From Chryseobacterium aurantiacum (GTDB lineage Bacteria > Bacteroidota > Bacteroidia > Flavobacteriales > Weeksellaceae): 64,000 bases of DNA. The stretch is taken from positions 992,001-1,056,000 of the forward strand of contig NZ_PXUE01000001.1 in the NCBI RefSeq assembly GCF_003020585.1. Reading direction: 5' to 3'. The notes under the pieces were generated by a model. That model was not told where the DNA came from and did not search any database. It was given only the letters and a program-made list of their open reading frames with translations. Positions within the stretch are counted from its first letter, which is position 1. Each line of letters begins with the position of its first letter. The position numbers were made by a program, and so were the translations under genes. Below are positions 34,996 through 43,801 of the stretch, piece by piece.

Positions 34996-35837
34996 TCAAT
35001 TTGCTTTTTCTTTTCTAAGCAGTTTTCCGGAAGGGCTGAAAAAATAATCAATACCATTCTTCAAAAATTGGATCTCCTCACCGGTAAAAAGCTGTTCAGA
35101 ATATTCGGCAGGGATTATTGTTTTTAGCTTAAAGTCCGAGAGACCATATAATCCGTTTTTCTGAATAATAACAGAAGTATCGGTAAGGGTAACAAGTTCC
35201 GTATCGTTTAATTCTACAATGTATTTTCCTTTTTCATCAATTACACCCCATTGGTCTCCAACCCTGACGAGAGCGTGATACCGATTCTTACTTTTTACAA
35301 GATAAAAACTATAAATTTCATCGTACTGAAACGGAACAAGGGTCTTGTTATCTAGGTCTATTATTCCTTTTTTTCCATTCTTTTTAGCAGCAATAAGATT
35401 GCTGTACATGGGGTCAAGAGTTTCATATTCTATAGGAATCAAGATTTCATTTTTATCATTTACAATTCCGGTCAGATCATTTTTGAAAACCATTACAAAC
35501 CCATTGGTGAGGCCAATCATGCTGTAGTTATTCTCAAAATTGATGATCCATTCTCCCTTTCTGTTGAGGAGGCCATACTTTTCAGTGCCGGGAACATGTT
35601 CTTCCTTTCTTCTTCCTGACTCATCATATTCATGTTCAGCCCTGGAAACCAGATAATAACCGTCTGTATTATTGGAAGCACTACAAAACTGTGGTGGGAC
35701 CACATTGGTTCCATCCGCAAGATAATAGCCAATATATCCTTTTTTCTGTCACTTACAGGAAACAGATCAGGATACTTTTGTGCAAATACCAAAAAGTATG
35801 GAAAGGATAAAAGTATCGAAATTATCGTTTTTCTCAT
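34996..35837 (-). pseudogene. WG-repeat secreted protein gene broken at an A6 run
   Basis: The start (ATG 35837, MRKTIISILLSFPYFLVFAQ) is a signal peptide and reads to VSDRKKD. The frame then changes at A6 (35750-35755) and would end at 35517. In the other frame the protein continues RKKGYIGYYLADGTNVVPPQ and holds several WG-type repeats (KYGLLNRKGEWIINFEN, TGIVNDKNEILIPIEYE, QWGVIDEKGKYIVEL, LYGLSDFKLKTIIPAEY) down to the stop at 34996. One extra A restores a protein of about 280 residues. WG-repeat proteins form short beta-solenoids; the role is unknown. A sequencing error is possible. Confidence 0.7.
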
Positions 35838-35878
35838 CATATTGTTAAGCATTTGTCACTTCTTAAATGTACACAATA

Positions 35879-35907
35879 TTGTTTTGATTCTATTCATCCT
35901 ATTTTTG
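35879..35907 (+). promoter_or_regulatory. Promoter for the TPR protein gene
   Basis: TTG (35879-35881), an 18-base spacer and TATTTTTG (35900-35907) match the Bacteroidota -33/-7 pattern, 27 bases before the ATG at 35934. Confidence 0.55.
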
Positions 35908-35933
35908 TACTTTTAAAAATAAGATTAATAATA

Positions 35934-36734
35934 ATGAAAGCCATACTCACCTGCATCCTTTTTACATGTACTGCAAACACTGTATTTTCACAGGTGAATA
36001 ATACGAGAAAGAAAATAGACAGCGTTGCACGGGCCAATCCGTTGTATCATAACTATAGGATAGATGAGCTTCGGACAGGCCTAAGATATCTGATAAGAGA
36101 TGAACCTTACAAGTCTGACCCCACTTTAATACAATATACCTCTAACCTTAAGGATAAGCTGGAAAGAACCAATATTGCCAACTATATTGAGGAACTGCGT
36201 TATTTTGCAGACCTGAAGATTGATAAAAGGTACAAAGATAATTTTGATGAGGAAATTGCGAATATCAACCATACAGCATCCCATGCTCTGGCAGACGTAT
36301 TTCTTGGAAAAAAGGACTATGGGCAGGCAGAAAAGTATTTCCTAAAGGCACTTGTAGAACATCAGTTATTCAGTGTAAGTGGAACCACTGTAGAAAAAGA
36401 CTCCCACAGAATTGAATATGATCTGGTGAAAGTATACCAAAATCTGGGACGAAAAGATGAGGCTTATGGCTATCTTTTGGCCCTGATCAATTCCCAGTGG
36501 AATTATGAATTAGGTGAAAAGGGGATCATAGCCATGGCAGAGAATGATGATAAAAAAAAGCTGAAAAGAGATATTGATAAAGCCTTGAAAACCTTTGTAG
36601 CACGTCCCGATTACTTCCTAGAGTTTACTTTCAGGGGGAAGAAAATTCTCTTTTGGAATGCATTGTCTTTGAATAAAGAATATTTTTCAAAAAACATCAT
36701 GAAAACAGAATTTTATAAATCATTGAATTTCTAG
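35934..36734 (+). CDS. Secreted TPR-containing protein
   Basis: This 266-residue protein starts at the ATG at 35934 with a signal peptide (MKAILTCILFTCTANTVFSQ). It is helical, with tetratricopeptide-like pairs (ALADVFLGKKDYGQAEKYFL and LVKVYQNLGRKDEAYGYLLA, about 115-185). Likely a periplasmic scaffold. It heads a plus-strand run with a small lipoprotein and a serine hydrolase, the first spaced by 39 bases and the second by two. No known function. Confidence 0.6.
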   Translation: MKAILTCILFTCTANTVFSQVNNTRKKIDSVARANPLYHNYRIDELRTGLRYLIRDEPYKSDPTLIQYTSNLKDKLERTNIANYIEELRYFADLKIDKRYKDNFDEEIANINHTASHALADVFLGKKDYGQAEKYFLKALVEHQLFSVSGTTVEKDSHRIEYDLVKVYQNLGRKDEAYGYLLALINSQWNYELGEKGIIAMAENDDKKKLKRDIDKALKTFVARPDYFLEFTFRGKKILFWNALSLNKEYFSKNIMKTEFYKSLNF

Positions 36735-36773
36735 GTTTTAGATGAGGTTTGAAAATAAAAAACGATACACCTG

Positions 36774-37199
36774 ATGAAAATATCTTCTTTTGTAATCCTG
36801 TTGCTCCTTGTATGTTCCTGTGCCTCAAAAGTGGTAAGGATAGCCACTGCCGAAGATAAAGCCAATTTTGGAATCACTAGGCCCACCAAGGCCTTGTTCT
36901 TTGTGGAAAATGAAAATATTAAAGCTTCAGAAGACTGTATCAGTGATCATAAGAAAATCGCAGACAGGCTCTATGCAGAATTCAATGGTGCCACAGAAAA
37001 GATAATGATTGGCAGAACCAATGCAAAGACGTTCAAATTCTCCAATGGAAAGATAACATGGTTTGTGGACGTACGAAATTTTCCTAAGCGTACTGCGATG
37101 ATTTTATTTGACGGAGAAAATAAACCCATCATTGAATATACTCCCAAAAAGTATGAGTCCTTGGTGAGAAAATATCATAACCTAAAAAACAATAATTAA
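36774..37199 (+). CDS. Lipoprotein of unknown function
   Basis: This 141-residue protein has a lipobox signal (MKISSFVILLLLVCSCAS, Cys at 16) and a small mature domain with KASEDCISDHKKIADRLYAE and KFSNGKITWFVDVRNFPKR. Only two bases separate it from the serine hydrolase gene, so they are probably one operon. I recognise no family. Confidence 0.6.
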   Translation: MKISSFVILLLLVCSCASKVVRIATAEDKANFGITRPTKALFFVENENIKASEDCISDHKKIADRLYAEFNGATEKIMIGRTNAKTFKFSNGKITWFVDVRNFPKRTAMILFDGENKPIIEYTPKKYESLVRKYHNLKNNN

Positions 37200-37201
37200 T
37201 A

Positions 37202-38281
37202 ATGAAAAAGTACGGTCTACTTTTCTGTCTATTTTATATTCCTGTTCATTTTTCTGCGCAGGCAAAAACAGCGTATTCTGATTCTAACCGAAAAGAAACC
37301 CCAAAAGAATTTAAAGAATCTGTAAACAAGTTAGATAAGTTAATGAAATCTGCTTATACAGAAGGCATATTTAACGGGAATGTCTTGGTTTCAAAAAACA
37401 ATAAGATCATTTATAAGGCTTCACTTGGATTTTCGGATGCCGGAAAGACCAATCCATTAACAGAGGAATACAGATTTCATTTAGGTTCCATTACTAAAGA
37501 GTTTAGCGCAGCTGCCTTGCTTCAATTAGAAGAACAGGGAAAGTTGAAGCTTTCTGATCATGTTTCTAAGTTTATTCCTGAACTTCCCGGTTGGGCAGAT
37601 GAAGTAACCATCAAAGACCTATTGCAATATACAAGCGGAATTCCCAATGTAAACTGGAAAACAATTAAAAATGATAAGGATATTTTCAACGATTTAATGT
37701 TGGTCAATAAGTTGACATTTGTACCAGGTACAGAGTATGATTATAACAATAACAATCTTTTTTTGAGACAGTTTATTATTGAGCATTTAACAGGGATGCC
37801 TTATAAAACCTATATCAAAAAGTTTGTATTCCAGCCTTTGCAAATGAATGCTTCCATAATGACCCCCATTGCAGATGAAAAAAACATTGCCCAAGGATTT
37901 AACAGTCAATTAGTACCGGATAAAGAAGAATTGCCTATTACCGGTGGTACCTATACAACAACAGTGGACTTGTTGAAATGGGCAGATGGGCTGCATTTTC
38001 AGAAAGTAGTCGACAAAAACTCAGTATATGAACTGGGTCAAAGTTTTAATATTGCGGATAGCCAGTCAGCATTGGGGAATGTGAAATTTGAGGAAGGAAA
38101 ATTAAAAGAACATTTCCACGATGGAAGAGCAGGTAGTTTTGAAGCCACCTTGTTTTCGGATGTTGAAAATAAAATAACAATCATTTTGTTAAGCAATAAT
38201 TACAGCGGAAAACTTCCGGAGATCTCGGAAGCGATATATGGTATTTTAAAAGATAAAAACGGTAGTTCTTTACAACAATAA
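37202..38281 (+). CDS. Secreted beta-lactamase-fold serine hydrolase
   Basis: This 359-residue protein has a signal peptide (MKKYGLLFCLFYIPVHFSAQ). The class C/esterase-type catalytic motifs are SITK (S96, K99) in HLGSITKEFSAA and YNN in EYDYNNNNLFLRQF. The late segment HFHDGRAGSFEATLF sits where KTG would be. It most resembles periplasmic D-aminopeptidase or esterase relatives of beta-lactamases; resistance activity is not implied. It is the second such enzyme in 7 kb and lacks the DUF4440-like domain of the first. Confidence 0.8.
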   Translation: MKKYGLLFCLFYIPVHFSAQAKTAYSDSNRKETPKEFKESVNKLDKLMKSAYTEGIFNGNVLVSKNNKIIYKASLGFSDAGKTNPLTEEYRFHLGSITKEFSAAALLQLEEQGKLKLSDHVSKFIPELPGWADEVTIKDLLQYTSGIPNVNWKTIKNDKDIFNDLMLVNKLTFVPGTEYDYNNNNLFLRQFIIEHLTGMPYKTYIKKFVFQPLQMNASIMTPIADEKNIAQGFNSQLVPDKEELPITGGTYTTTVDLLKWADGLHFQKVVDKNSVYELGQSFNIADSQSALGNVKFEEGKLKEHFHDGRAGSFEATLFSDVENKITIILLSNNYSGKLPEISEAIYGILKDKNGSSLQQ

Positions 38282-38297
38282 ATTAAAGCAAAAGATT

Positions 38298-38335
38298 AAA
38301 AAAGCTCCTCAATAGTATTCTTGAGGAGCTTTTTT
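38298..38335. terminator. Bidirectional terminator
   Basis: AAAAAAGCTCCTCAA pairs with TTGAGGAGCTTTTTT around a short loop, with A and T runs built into the stem. It separates the serine hydrolase gene from the convergent GTPase operon. Confidence 0.85.
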
Positions 38336-38361
38336 ATAGCAATTGTATGCACTTACAGAAC

Positions 38362-39600
38362 TTATATATTTGTAAATACAGCAGAATATTCTTTTGGCAT
38401 CCACATACAACACAGGATGAGAACACCAATTAATAGAAGGGTTAGTATCAATGTTGCAATCTTAAACCCATCCGGCCTGAATTCTTTTTTTTCGTGATTT
38501 CCGCCAGAACTGTAGAATTCCGAAACGCTCTTTCCGTAAGGTCGGGTTTCCATAGAACCTCCCTGAGGCCTTACATTGGAGGATAGGGTAGTAAGAGAGT
38601 CTATATTCTTGTTTTGATTGATGATGTGGGCAAATGACCTTTTATTTTCCTGATGTCTTTTTTGGGCTGCTTCTACCTTTCCATCGGACGTAAGACTTTT
38701 GATTACTTCATCAATCTTTCCTGAATATTGATCGTATTCCTTTTTGATGATTTCAATTCCGTTTTTGGATTCCTTTATTTTAGTTCCATTTTCCTGATGT
38801 CGTTTCTCATTCTGTGCAATCTGTCTGTTGAGATCTTCAAGCAGTTTTGCTTTTTCATCCTTTAGGTTCTCCTTTTCTCTTTCAAAATCAGCAAGGGTAT
38901 TTTTAACAATTCTGATTCTTTCTTCATGAAGATGCTCCAGTTCCTTTTTAAAACCATTCACATCTACAATCTTGAAAATTCCTTTTTGTCTTACAAACTC
39001 TCCAATCTCATGGCTTTGGGTAAAGAAAATTGTATCATACCCATTCAGAAGGTCAATGGCCTGACTAAAGAAGCTTTGTAATTGGGTAGGGTTGGTTTCG
39101 CAATAAACCACAAGATAGCTGTTGCTGGACTGCGTAAAACTAAGGTCATCAATTTCACGGAGGTTAAATCCTATCTTATCAAAATCCTTAGGTTTATGGA
39201 TGGAAAACTGATCAGAATGATTGACCGTAATAACGCTGTCTGAAAGGTTGTTTTTTTCAAGATGATCCTGAAACTCATTCAAGGTATTAATGATAAGACT
39301 TTCTGAAGCCACTTTTCCAACGAAAAGTAACCCTGACCCTATAAACGTACCGCCTCTGTCGGAATTTTGCTCCTTGGCAAACGTATAAACAGAGTAGGAG
39401 ATAAGGTTGCTTCCACCGGCATAATCCTTTCGTATAGAATAAATACTGGTTTGAGGGAATAGCTTAATGGCATCTGTTTTCAAGTCAAATGTCCGGATCT
39501 CCTTGGCTATAGCCTTATTTCCACCCAGAAAAAAAGATTGCCGAAAGCCATTCGGGTTCCCGAATGTACCAAATGCAGAGAAAAAATAAGTAGTGTCCAT
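38362..39600 (-). CDS. Third gene of GTPase unit: globular domain, coiled coil and C-terminal membrane anchor
   Basis: This 412-residue protein starts MDTTYFFSAFGTFGNPNGFR. A mixed alpha/beta domain of about 210 residues follows, then a charged coiled coil (about 215-320; REKENLKDEKAKLLEDL), a Gly/Ser-rich linker and a single membrane helix (about 380-400, IATLILTLLLIGVLILCCMW). The N-terminal FGTFGNPNGFRQSF motif recalls the GTPase-associated N-terminal domains described with TRAFAC GTPases in conflict systems, but I cannot confirm it. Its ATG shares one base with the GTPase stop (TAATG), so the two are translated together. No catalytic residues are recognised. Confidence 0.6.
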   Translation of the reverse strand: MDTTYFFSAFGTFGNPNGFRQSFFLGGNKAIAKEIRTFDLKTDAIKLFPQTSIYSIRKDYAGGSNLISYSVYTFAKEQNSDRGGTFIGSGLLFVGKVASESLIINTLNEFQDHLEKNNLSDSVITVNHSDQFSIHKPKDFDKIGFNLREIDDLSFTQSSNSYLVVYCETNPTQLQSFFSQAIDLLNGYDTIFFTQSHEIGEFVRQKGIFKIVDVNGFKKELEHLHEERIRIVKNTLADFEREKENLKDEKAKLLEDLNRQIAQNEKRHQENGTKIKESKNGIEIIKKEYDQYSGKIDEVIKSLTSDGKVEAAQKRHQENKRSFAHIINQNKNIDSLTTLSSNVRPQGGSMETRPYGKSVSEFYSSGGNHEKKEFRPDGFKIATLILTLLLIGVLILCCMWMPKEYSAVFTNI

Positions 39601-40526
39601 TAATTTGTAAAACTAAATTTTAAACGTTCCCAAAATGTTCCTTCATAATCCAGATCATACCCAACAATGCTTCTGTACAGCCATTTGGAGAGGACTTCCG
39701 CTGTGGATAGGTTTAGCAGACTAATTCTTTCGCTTCCTGTTGCATTTTGCACACTTCCCACGGTGTAATAGGTTTTGCTTAGGCCATACGTGTCAATGCG
39801 CTGTGAAGTCATTGGCAGATGATCAGAAATGAAGCTGTCAAGGGCTTCTGCACTTTCTACATCCATTCTTCCGGACTTATCCCACTTGGAAATCACAAGG
39901 ATGGCATTCACGGATTTTAAGTTTTTACCCTTTCTTTCCAATTCATCCAGAAATTCATTGATTAAGGAGTCATCCTTATAGGCAGATTCATAGCTGGTAA
40001 CAATAATAAATGTAAGCGGAATATTGGCATTAAGAAAGGTCTCTATACTGCTATGGTAGCTTCCTCCTCTCCTGATGTCTTTATGGTTTTCTCCCGAAGT
40101 TTCCAGAAAGGTAAGGTCTATCGGAACCACTCTTTTTGATCTGTTATTGGGTTCAAAAACAAGATCCAGACGGGTAACCTGATCCCTTGTAGTTCTGTTG
40201 GGAAGAACTCCCTGCCTTATATTTTCAAAGAAATCAGAGAGAAGTACATTGGCTTCCTTAGAGTTTGGGGTCCCAAGTTTGGGTCTCAGCACGCCGGCAT
40301 AGGATCTGAGATAATACAGCATAGAAGAAAGAATAACCGATTTTCCTGATTCTGCAGTTCCAAAGAAGAACACAAAGTTGCTTTCCTTATTTTTGAGATC
40401 ATTGGAGATAGTCTTGGCAATAGGAACAAAATCTTGCGGGGTATCATTCTGAAATTCAAAGGAAAGGGGCTTTAAGGCTTCTTCAGTTTCAAAAGACAAA
40501 GGTTTTAAATTTTCATTGGTTTCCAT
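39600..40526 (-). CDS. Unusual TRAFAC-like P-loop GTPase
   Basis: This 308-residue protein has Walker A GTAESGKS (56-63), a switch-like DLTFLETSGE (137-146; Glu-Thr-Ser-Gly in place of the usual DxxG) and SKWD (213-216) in the position of NKxD. The N-terminus repeats LKPLSFE twice (7-13 and 18-24). No membrane segment. The altered G3 and G4 motifs and the flanking membrane proteins resemble the GTPases of prokaryotic three-part systems rather than translation factors. It is coupled to the gene after it and spaced six bases from the one before. Confidence 0.7.
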   Translation of the reverse strand: METNENLKPLSFETEEALKPLSFEFQNDTPQDFVPIAKTISNDLKNKESNFVFFFGTAESGKSVILSSMLYYLRSYAGVLRPKLGTPNSKEANVLLSDFFENIRQGVLPNRTTRDQVTRLDLVFEPNNRSKRVVPIDLTFLETSGENHKDIRRGGSYHSSIETFLNANIPLTFIIVTSYESAYKDDSLINEFLDELERKGKNLKSVNAILVISKWDKSGRMDVESAEALDSFISDHLPMTSQRIDTYGLSKTYYTVGSVQNATGSERISLLNLSTAEVLSKWLYRSIVGYDLDYEGTFWERLKFSFTN

Positions 40527-40532
40527 GGCTTA

Positions 40533-41561
40533 TTAGTTATTAGGGATGATCGTTTTACCGCTTCTTTTATTGTTAAATACACTTCTGCCATTGCTTCCAT
40601 TGTAATTTCCGGAATCTGTAACCAATAAAATAATGATAACGATTACAAAATCAAGTAAAATACAGCCTGCCAGTACCACAAACTGATACATTCCAAAGTT
40701 TTTAATGGCATGTTCAAAGGCAAAACCAATTTTTCCAACCTGCTGGGTCTGTGAAACCATGGGTTCAAAGTGAATTTTTTCATTTCCAAGAATAGTCTGT
40801 GCTCTGCTGCCTAGTTTATTATAATCAGAAAGAGCTTCATCAATTAATCCTTGCGATAGTTCATCCTTTTCTTTCTTTGATAAAAGAAGCAGATCCTGAA
40901 TGCTTTTGTTCCATTTGGCTGATGCATTGTTGATGCTCGTTTGCAATGCTTTTTCACCAGGGGCAAGATCAGAAATAATATTATCAATCTGTTTCCCCAT
41001 TCTTTCAGAAAGATCTTCGTAGTCATCACCAACGGGGGTCAGTAAATCGATCTTTTGATTGGTGAGTTTTTCTATATCCTTGATCAATAGCTGGGCACGC
41101 GTTCCGATTCCTTTATTCCCCGGATCTTTGATCTGTTCCATTAGCTGTTTTTTCTTGGTCTCGATGTCCTGAGTGGTTGCTTTAGTATATTTATAGCTTA
41201 ATTTTGATTCTACATCGTTGTCAAGAGCCGTGAAATTTTTATTGATATCGCGAAGTTCATCCGTATAGATATCAGTTTTCATAAACCTTGTATACAGGGC
41301 ATTGAAGTTCGCAATGAAGCAGAAAGAGGCAATAAACACGTAGATTCCCACAAGGCTTCCTGTAGGTTTTCCCTCCAGTTTGGCATTTCTCAGCATCCAG
41401 CACAGAAAGAGAAGCAATAATGATAAAACTAAGGCTATGACAAAGGATGCCGGACCAAAAATCTGCTGAAGCCCAACCCAGGTTTGGTAAAAGCTTACGC
41501 TGATCAGTAGTAATGCAAGAATTCCCAAAAAGAGATCTGCAGGAGTCGTTTTTTTATTCAT
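40533..41561 (-). CDS. First gene of GTPase unit: membrane protein with long helical periplasmic or cytoplasmic region
   Basis: This 342-residue protein is read from the ATG at 41561 (MNKKTTPADLFLG); an ATG at 41633 would add 24 residues. Three N-terminal helices (LFLGILALLLISVSFYQ, FVIALVLSLLLLFLCWML, LVGIYVFIASFCFIANF) precede a helical, coiled-coil-prone stretch (about 100-280; DIETKKKQLMEQIKDP). A last membrane helix (FVVLAGCILLDFVIVIIILL) comes near the C-terminus. It is probably the membrane platform for the GTPase encoded next. No known family. Confidence 0.6.
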   Translation of the reverse strand: MNKKTTPADLFLGILALLLISVSFYQTWVGLQQIFGPASFVIALVLSLLLLFLCWMLRNAKLEGKPTGSLVGIYVFIASFCFIANFNALYTRFMKTDIYTDELRDINKNFTALDNDVESKLSYKYTKATTQDIETKKKQLMEQIKDPGNKGIGTRAQLLIKDIEKLTNQKIDLLTPVGDDYEDLSERMGKQIDNIISDLAPGEKALQTSINNASAKWNKSIQDLLLLSKKEKDELSQGLIDEALSDYNKLGSRAQTILGNEKIHFEPMVSQTQQVGKIGFAFEHAIKNFGMYQFVVLAGCILLDFVIVIIILLVTDSGNYNGSNGRSVFNNKRSGKTIIPNN

Positions 41562-41712
41562 AATATAGTCGTTGTTTGTTGAACTAAAGCTTATAAAAAC
41601 ATCTTGTTTTATAATGCTCGAAACTACAAACATCGAGGAGAAGAAAATTACGGGAAACCGTAAGTTGTTGATTTCCTATTCTTTATTGAATTAGTGGATT
41701 TCATGATTAATA

Positions 41713-41805
41713 AATCTGCGATATCTCCTTGATCTGCGTGAGCAAAAAATAATAATGTTTCCTTAGATTTTTACTCTCTCGCAGATTGTGCAGATTAAGC
41801 AGATT
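41713..41805. repeat. Interspersed ATCTGCG repeat forming an inverted pair
   Basis: AATCTGCGATATCTCC with ATCTGCGTGAG (41713-41742) is close to the copy at 15537-15566. ATCTGCGTGAG also pairs with CTCTCGCAGAT at 41775-41785 (one mismatch), giving a stem. It lies in the gap before the GTPase unit, which otherwise shows nothing. Confidence 0.5.
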
Positions 41806-41874
41806 AGGAAAATATAGATGTGTAAAAAAAATACTGTATAGAGTGTAGGTGAAAACGTGTATTCATAAAGAAAA

Positions 41875-41898
41875 ATGGACACTTAAAAAAGTGTCCAT
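41875..41898 (-). terminator. Terminator of the glycerol acyltransferase gene
   Basis: ATGGACACTT / AAGTGTCCAT forms a perfect 10-base stem. On the minus strand it is followed by a T-rich tail, 34 bases beyond the stop. Confidence 0.65.
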
Positions 41899-41931
41899 CA
41901 ATATTTGTATTAGTCTGAGAAAATGTTTTTC

Positions 41932-43071
41932 TTAAAACTGGTTTTCTTCCAATTTTCTTTTATTAATCAGCGGATTGGCATACATGGTAAGGAAATACTC
42001 TTTAGAAATAGCATCAGAAGAGGAGATACGCATCTCAAGTCTTCGGATAAACAATTGTTTTTCCTGTTCTGTATATTGAGAAGCATACATATCTGTATTG
42101 TGAATCAGATCGTAGGCTATATATTTGGTAGGCCAAAGCTTATAATTCTTTATAATTGAATCATCAATAACCTGTGCAATAGCCTGTAGCTGCTTATTTT
42201 TATTCTCAACATTAGCTGCTATATCATCTAATTCTTTATCGATTACATGGCCGGCATGAATATGAATTCGCTTCTTTTGTCCTAATATTCCGCTCAGCAT
42301 GGTCATGAAATCTTCATTTTTACCCTTAATGTATTCCTCATCTCTATGCTGTGCTAAAAGCTGAGGCATTTTTAGAGAATCTGTAGGGTCATACTCATAG
42401 GAAATGGATATAGGAACAATCTTGAGTGCCTTAAAATAATCGGTCAGCGACTGATCTCCGGATGCCATGGCAAGCATTTTCAAAACTCCTTGCTGAGTAG
42501 CATCATTACCGTTTTTGGTACGGCCCTCACGTTGGGCAATCCATACAGAGCGGTTTTCATGATGCAGTTGCTGATCAATGTATTCTGACATGTTCTGCGA
42601 ACTTTTAAGCTGTTCACGAAGAGATAATCCTCTTTGAACTAAAAAATTACGGTTCAGTTTAGCCAGTACATTTAGAAAATTTCTTTTCACAAGGTTGTCA
42701 CCAATAGCTGAAGCCGTCATAATATGGCCACTTTCCAACAGAACCAGATTAAGTAATGACGTATCCAGTACAATATCCCTGTGATTCGAAATGAAAAGGT
42801 AGGGAGTGTTTTTGTCAAGTTGATCAAAACCTGAAGTCGTTAAGCCCTCAGAACTCTTGGCAAGAATCTGACGGATGGTGTGTGCCACAAAATGATGCTG
42901 AAAATCACTGATAGAATGAACCTCTTTGAACTGTTCCAGCCAAACCTGTTCGTCTACCCCTGGAAAAGTAAAGCTCATCAGCGCTTTCATCATAGGATCT
43001 CGGGCTATACTTCCTAGTGCTTCATTCACTTCATGATCATGGAAATACCGGATTTCATCAAACTTTGACAT
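41932..43071 (-). CDS. Glycerol-phosphate acyltransferase family protein
   Basis: This 379-residue protein has acyltransferase motif I as SNHRDIVLDTSLLN (about residues 94-107, HX5D rather than the usual HX4D) and a later REGRTKNGND (about 180-189) like the PlsB EGxRSR block. It is close to the 1-acylglycerol/glycerol acyltransferases of Flavobacteriia. It transfers acyl groups to a glycerol phosphate in membrane lipid synthesis. It is convergent to nothing, has its own terminator, and is separated from the lipid-synthase operon by 730 bases of repeat DNA, so a functional link is only possible. Confidence 0.8.
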   Translation of the reverse strand: MSKFDEIRYFHDHEVNEALGSIARDPMMKALMSFTFPGVDEQVWLEQFKEVHSISDFQHHFVAHTIRQILAKSSEGLTTSGFDQLDKNTPYLFISNHRDIVLDTSLLNLVLLESGHIMTASAIGDNLVKRNFLNVLAKLNRNFLVQRGLSLREQLKSSQNMSEYIDQQLHHENRSVWIAQREGRTKNGNDATQQGVLKMLAMASGDQSLTDYFKALKIVPISISYEYDPTDSLKMPQLLAQHRDEEYIKGKNEDFMTMLSGILGQKKRIHIHAGHVIDKELDDIAANVENKNKQLQAIAQVIDDSIIKNYKLWPTKYIAYDLIHNTDMYASQYTEQEKQLFIRRLEMRISSSDAISKEYFLTMYANPLINKRKLEENQF

Positions 43072-43224
43072 GCAATTATTTAAAAATTAAAACTTTTTGC
43101 AAAAGAACGAAAATTTATCTGGGGATAGGGCATAAAGGATGTTAAAGTATTATGAATGGCGTAGAACTTAGAGAAATCATCTGCAGAATTTGATGAAATG
43201 TACCATGTACTTGGTTAGAGATAA

Positions 43225-43424
43225 CCACAAAAGTCACAAAAGCTGATTATTTAAAACACTTTAGTTCACGTAAGTTAGTTTAAAATCATACTATATAGGA
43301 AAGTTCACATAAGAAGAAAATCAAATATTTTCAAAAGCTAAAGTGTACTTATTATGCGTAATGCTTGTCACTTCAATAACTTAAGTGTTTAAATCTTTTG
43401 TGACTTTTGTGGTGAATTATCGAA
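43225..43424. repeat. Palindromic repeat element, copy 1
   Basis: The ends are an exact 18-base inverted repeat: CCACAAAAGTCACAAAAG (43225-43242) and its reverse complement (43395-43412). Just inside, AAACACTTTAGTT pairs with AACTTAAGTGTTT (one mismatch). The body holds no ORF. It is about 190 bases long, and 177 of them recur in copy 2. The form is that of a MITE-like or REP-like mobile repeat. Confidence 0.75.
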
Positions 43425-43460
43425 AAAAATAATTGTAAGCAGAAAAGCCATAAAAGGTTT

Positions 43461-43638
43461 TATTTAAAACACTTTAGTTCACTTAAGTTAGTTTAAAATC
43501 ATACTATATAGGAAAGTTCACATAAGAAGAAAATCAAAGATTTTCACAAGCTAAAGTGTACTTATTATGCGTAATGCTTATCACTTATAATAACTTAAGT
43601 GTTTAAATCTTTTGTGACTTTTGTGGTGAATTATCGAA
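43461..43638. repeat. Palindromic repeat element, copy 2
   Basis: About 177 bases repeat copy 1 with roughly five base changes and one 1-base insertion (offset 213 to 214). The left arm (AGAAAAGCCATAAAAG) is decayed while the right arm (CTTTTGTGACTTTTGTGG) is intact. The two are in direct tandem between the acyltransferase gene and the end of the lipid-synthase operon. The rest of the 730-base gap has no supported gene. Confidence 0.8.
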
Positions 43639-43801
43639 TGGATTTGATGCTATTCTTTTTCCTTAATTCAGTTACAGGCTTATACAGATGGGAAGCATTT
43701 ATTTCTCCTATTTTTTTAGAAATAGAAGCCACTGAAAATAAAACAGAGTCTGTAATGGTACATGAATTTATATTAAAGATATAGGATGTATAAAAAATAA
43801 A

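Noticed and set aside
30497..38281. Antibiotic resistance by the two beta-lactamase-fold proteins (30497-31984 and 37202-38281)
   Set aside because: They have SxxK but no clear KTG box, and one has a fused DUF4440-like domain. The family is mostly esterases and peptidases.
43599..43784. 61-codon ORF (48 codons from the inner ATG at 43638) to the right of the repeat pair
   Set aside because: The longer version starts inside the repeat element. The remainder shows no domain or promoter.
41634..43801. CRISPR array among the repeats
   Set aside because: The repeat units are 177 bases in only two tandem copies and palindromic. There are no regularly spaced short repeats with unique spacers and no cas genes.
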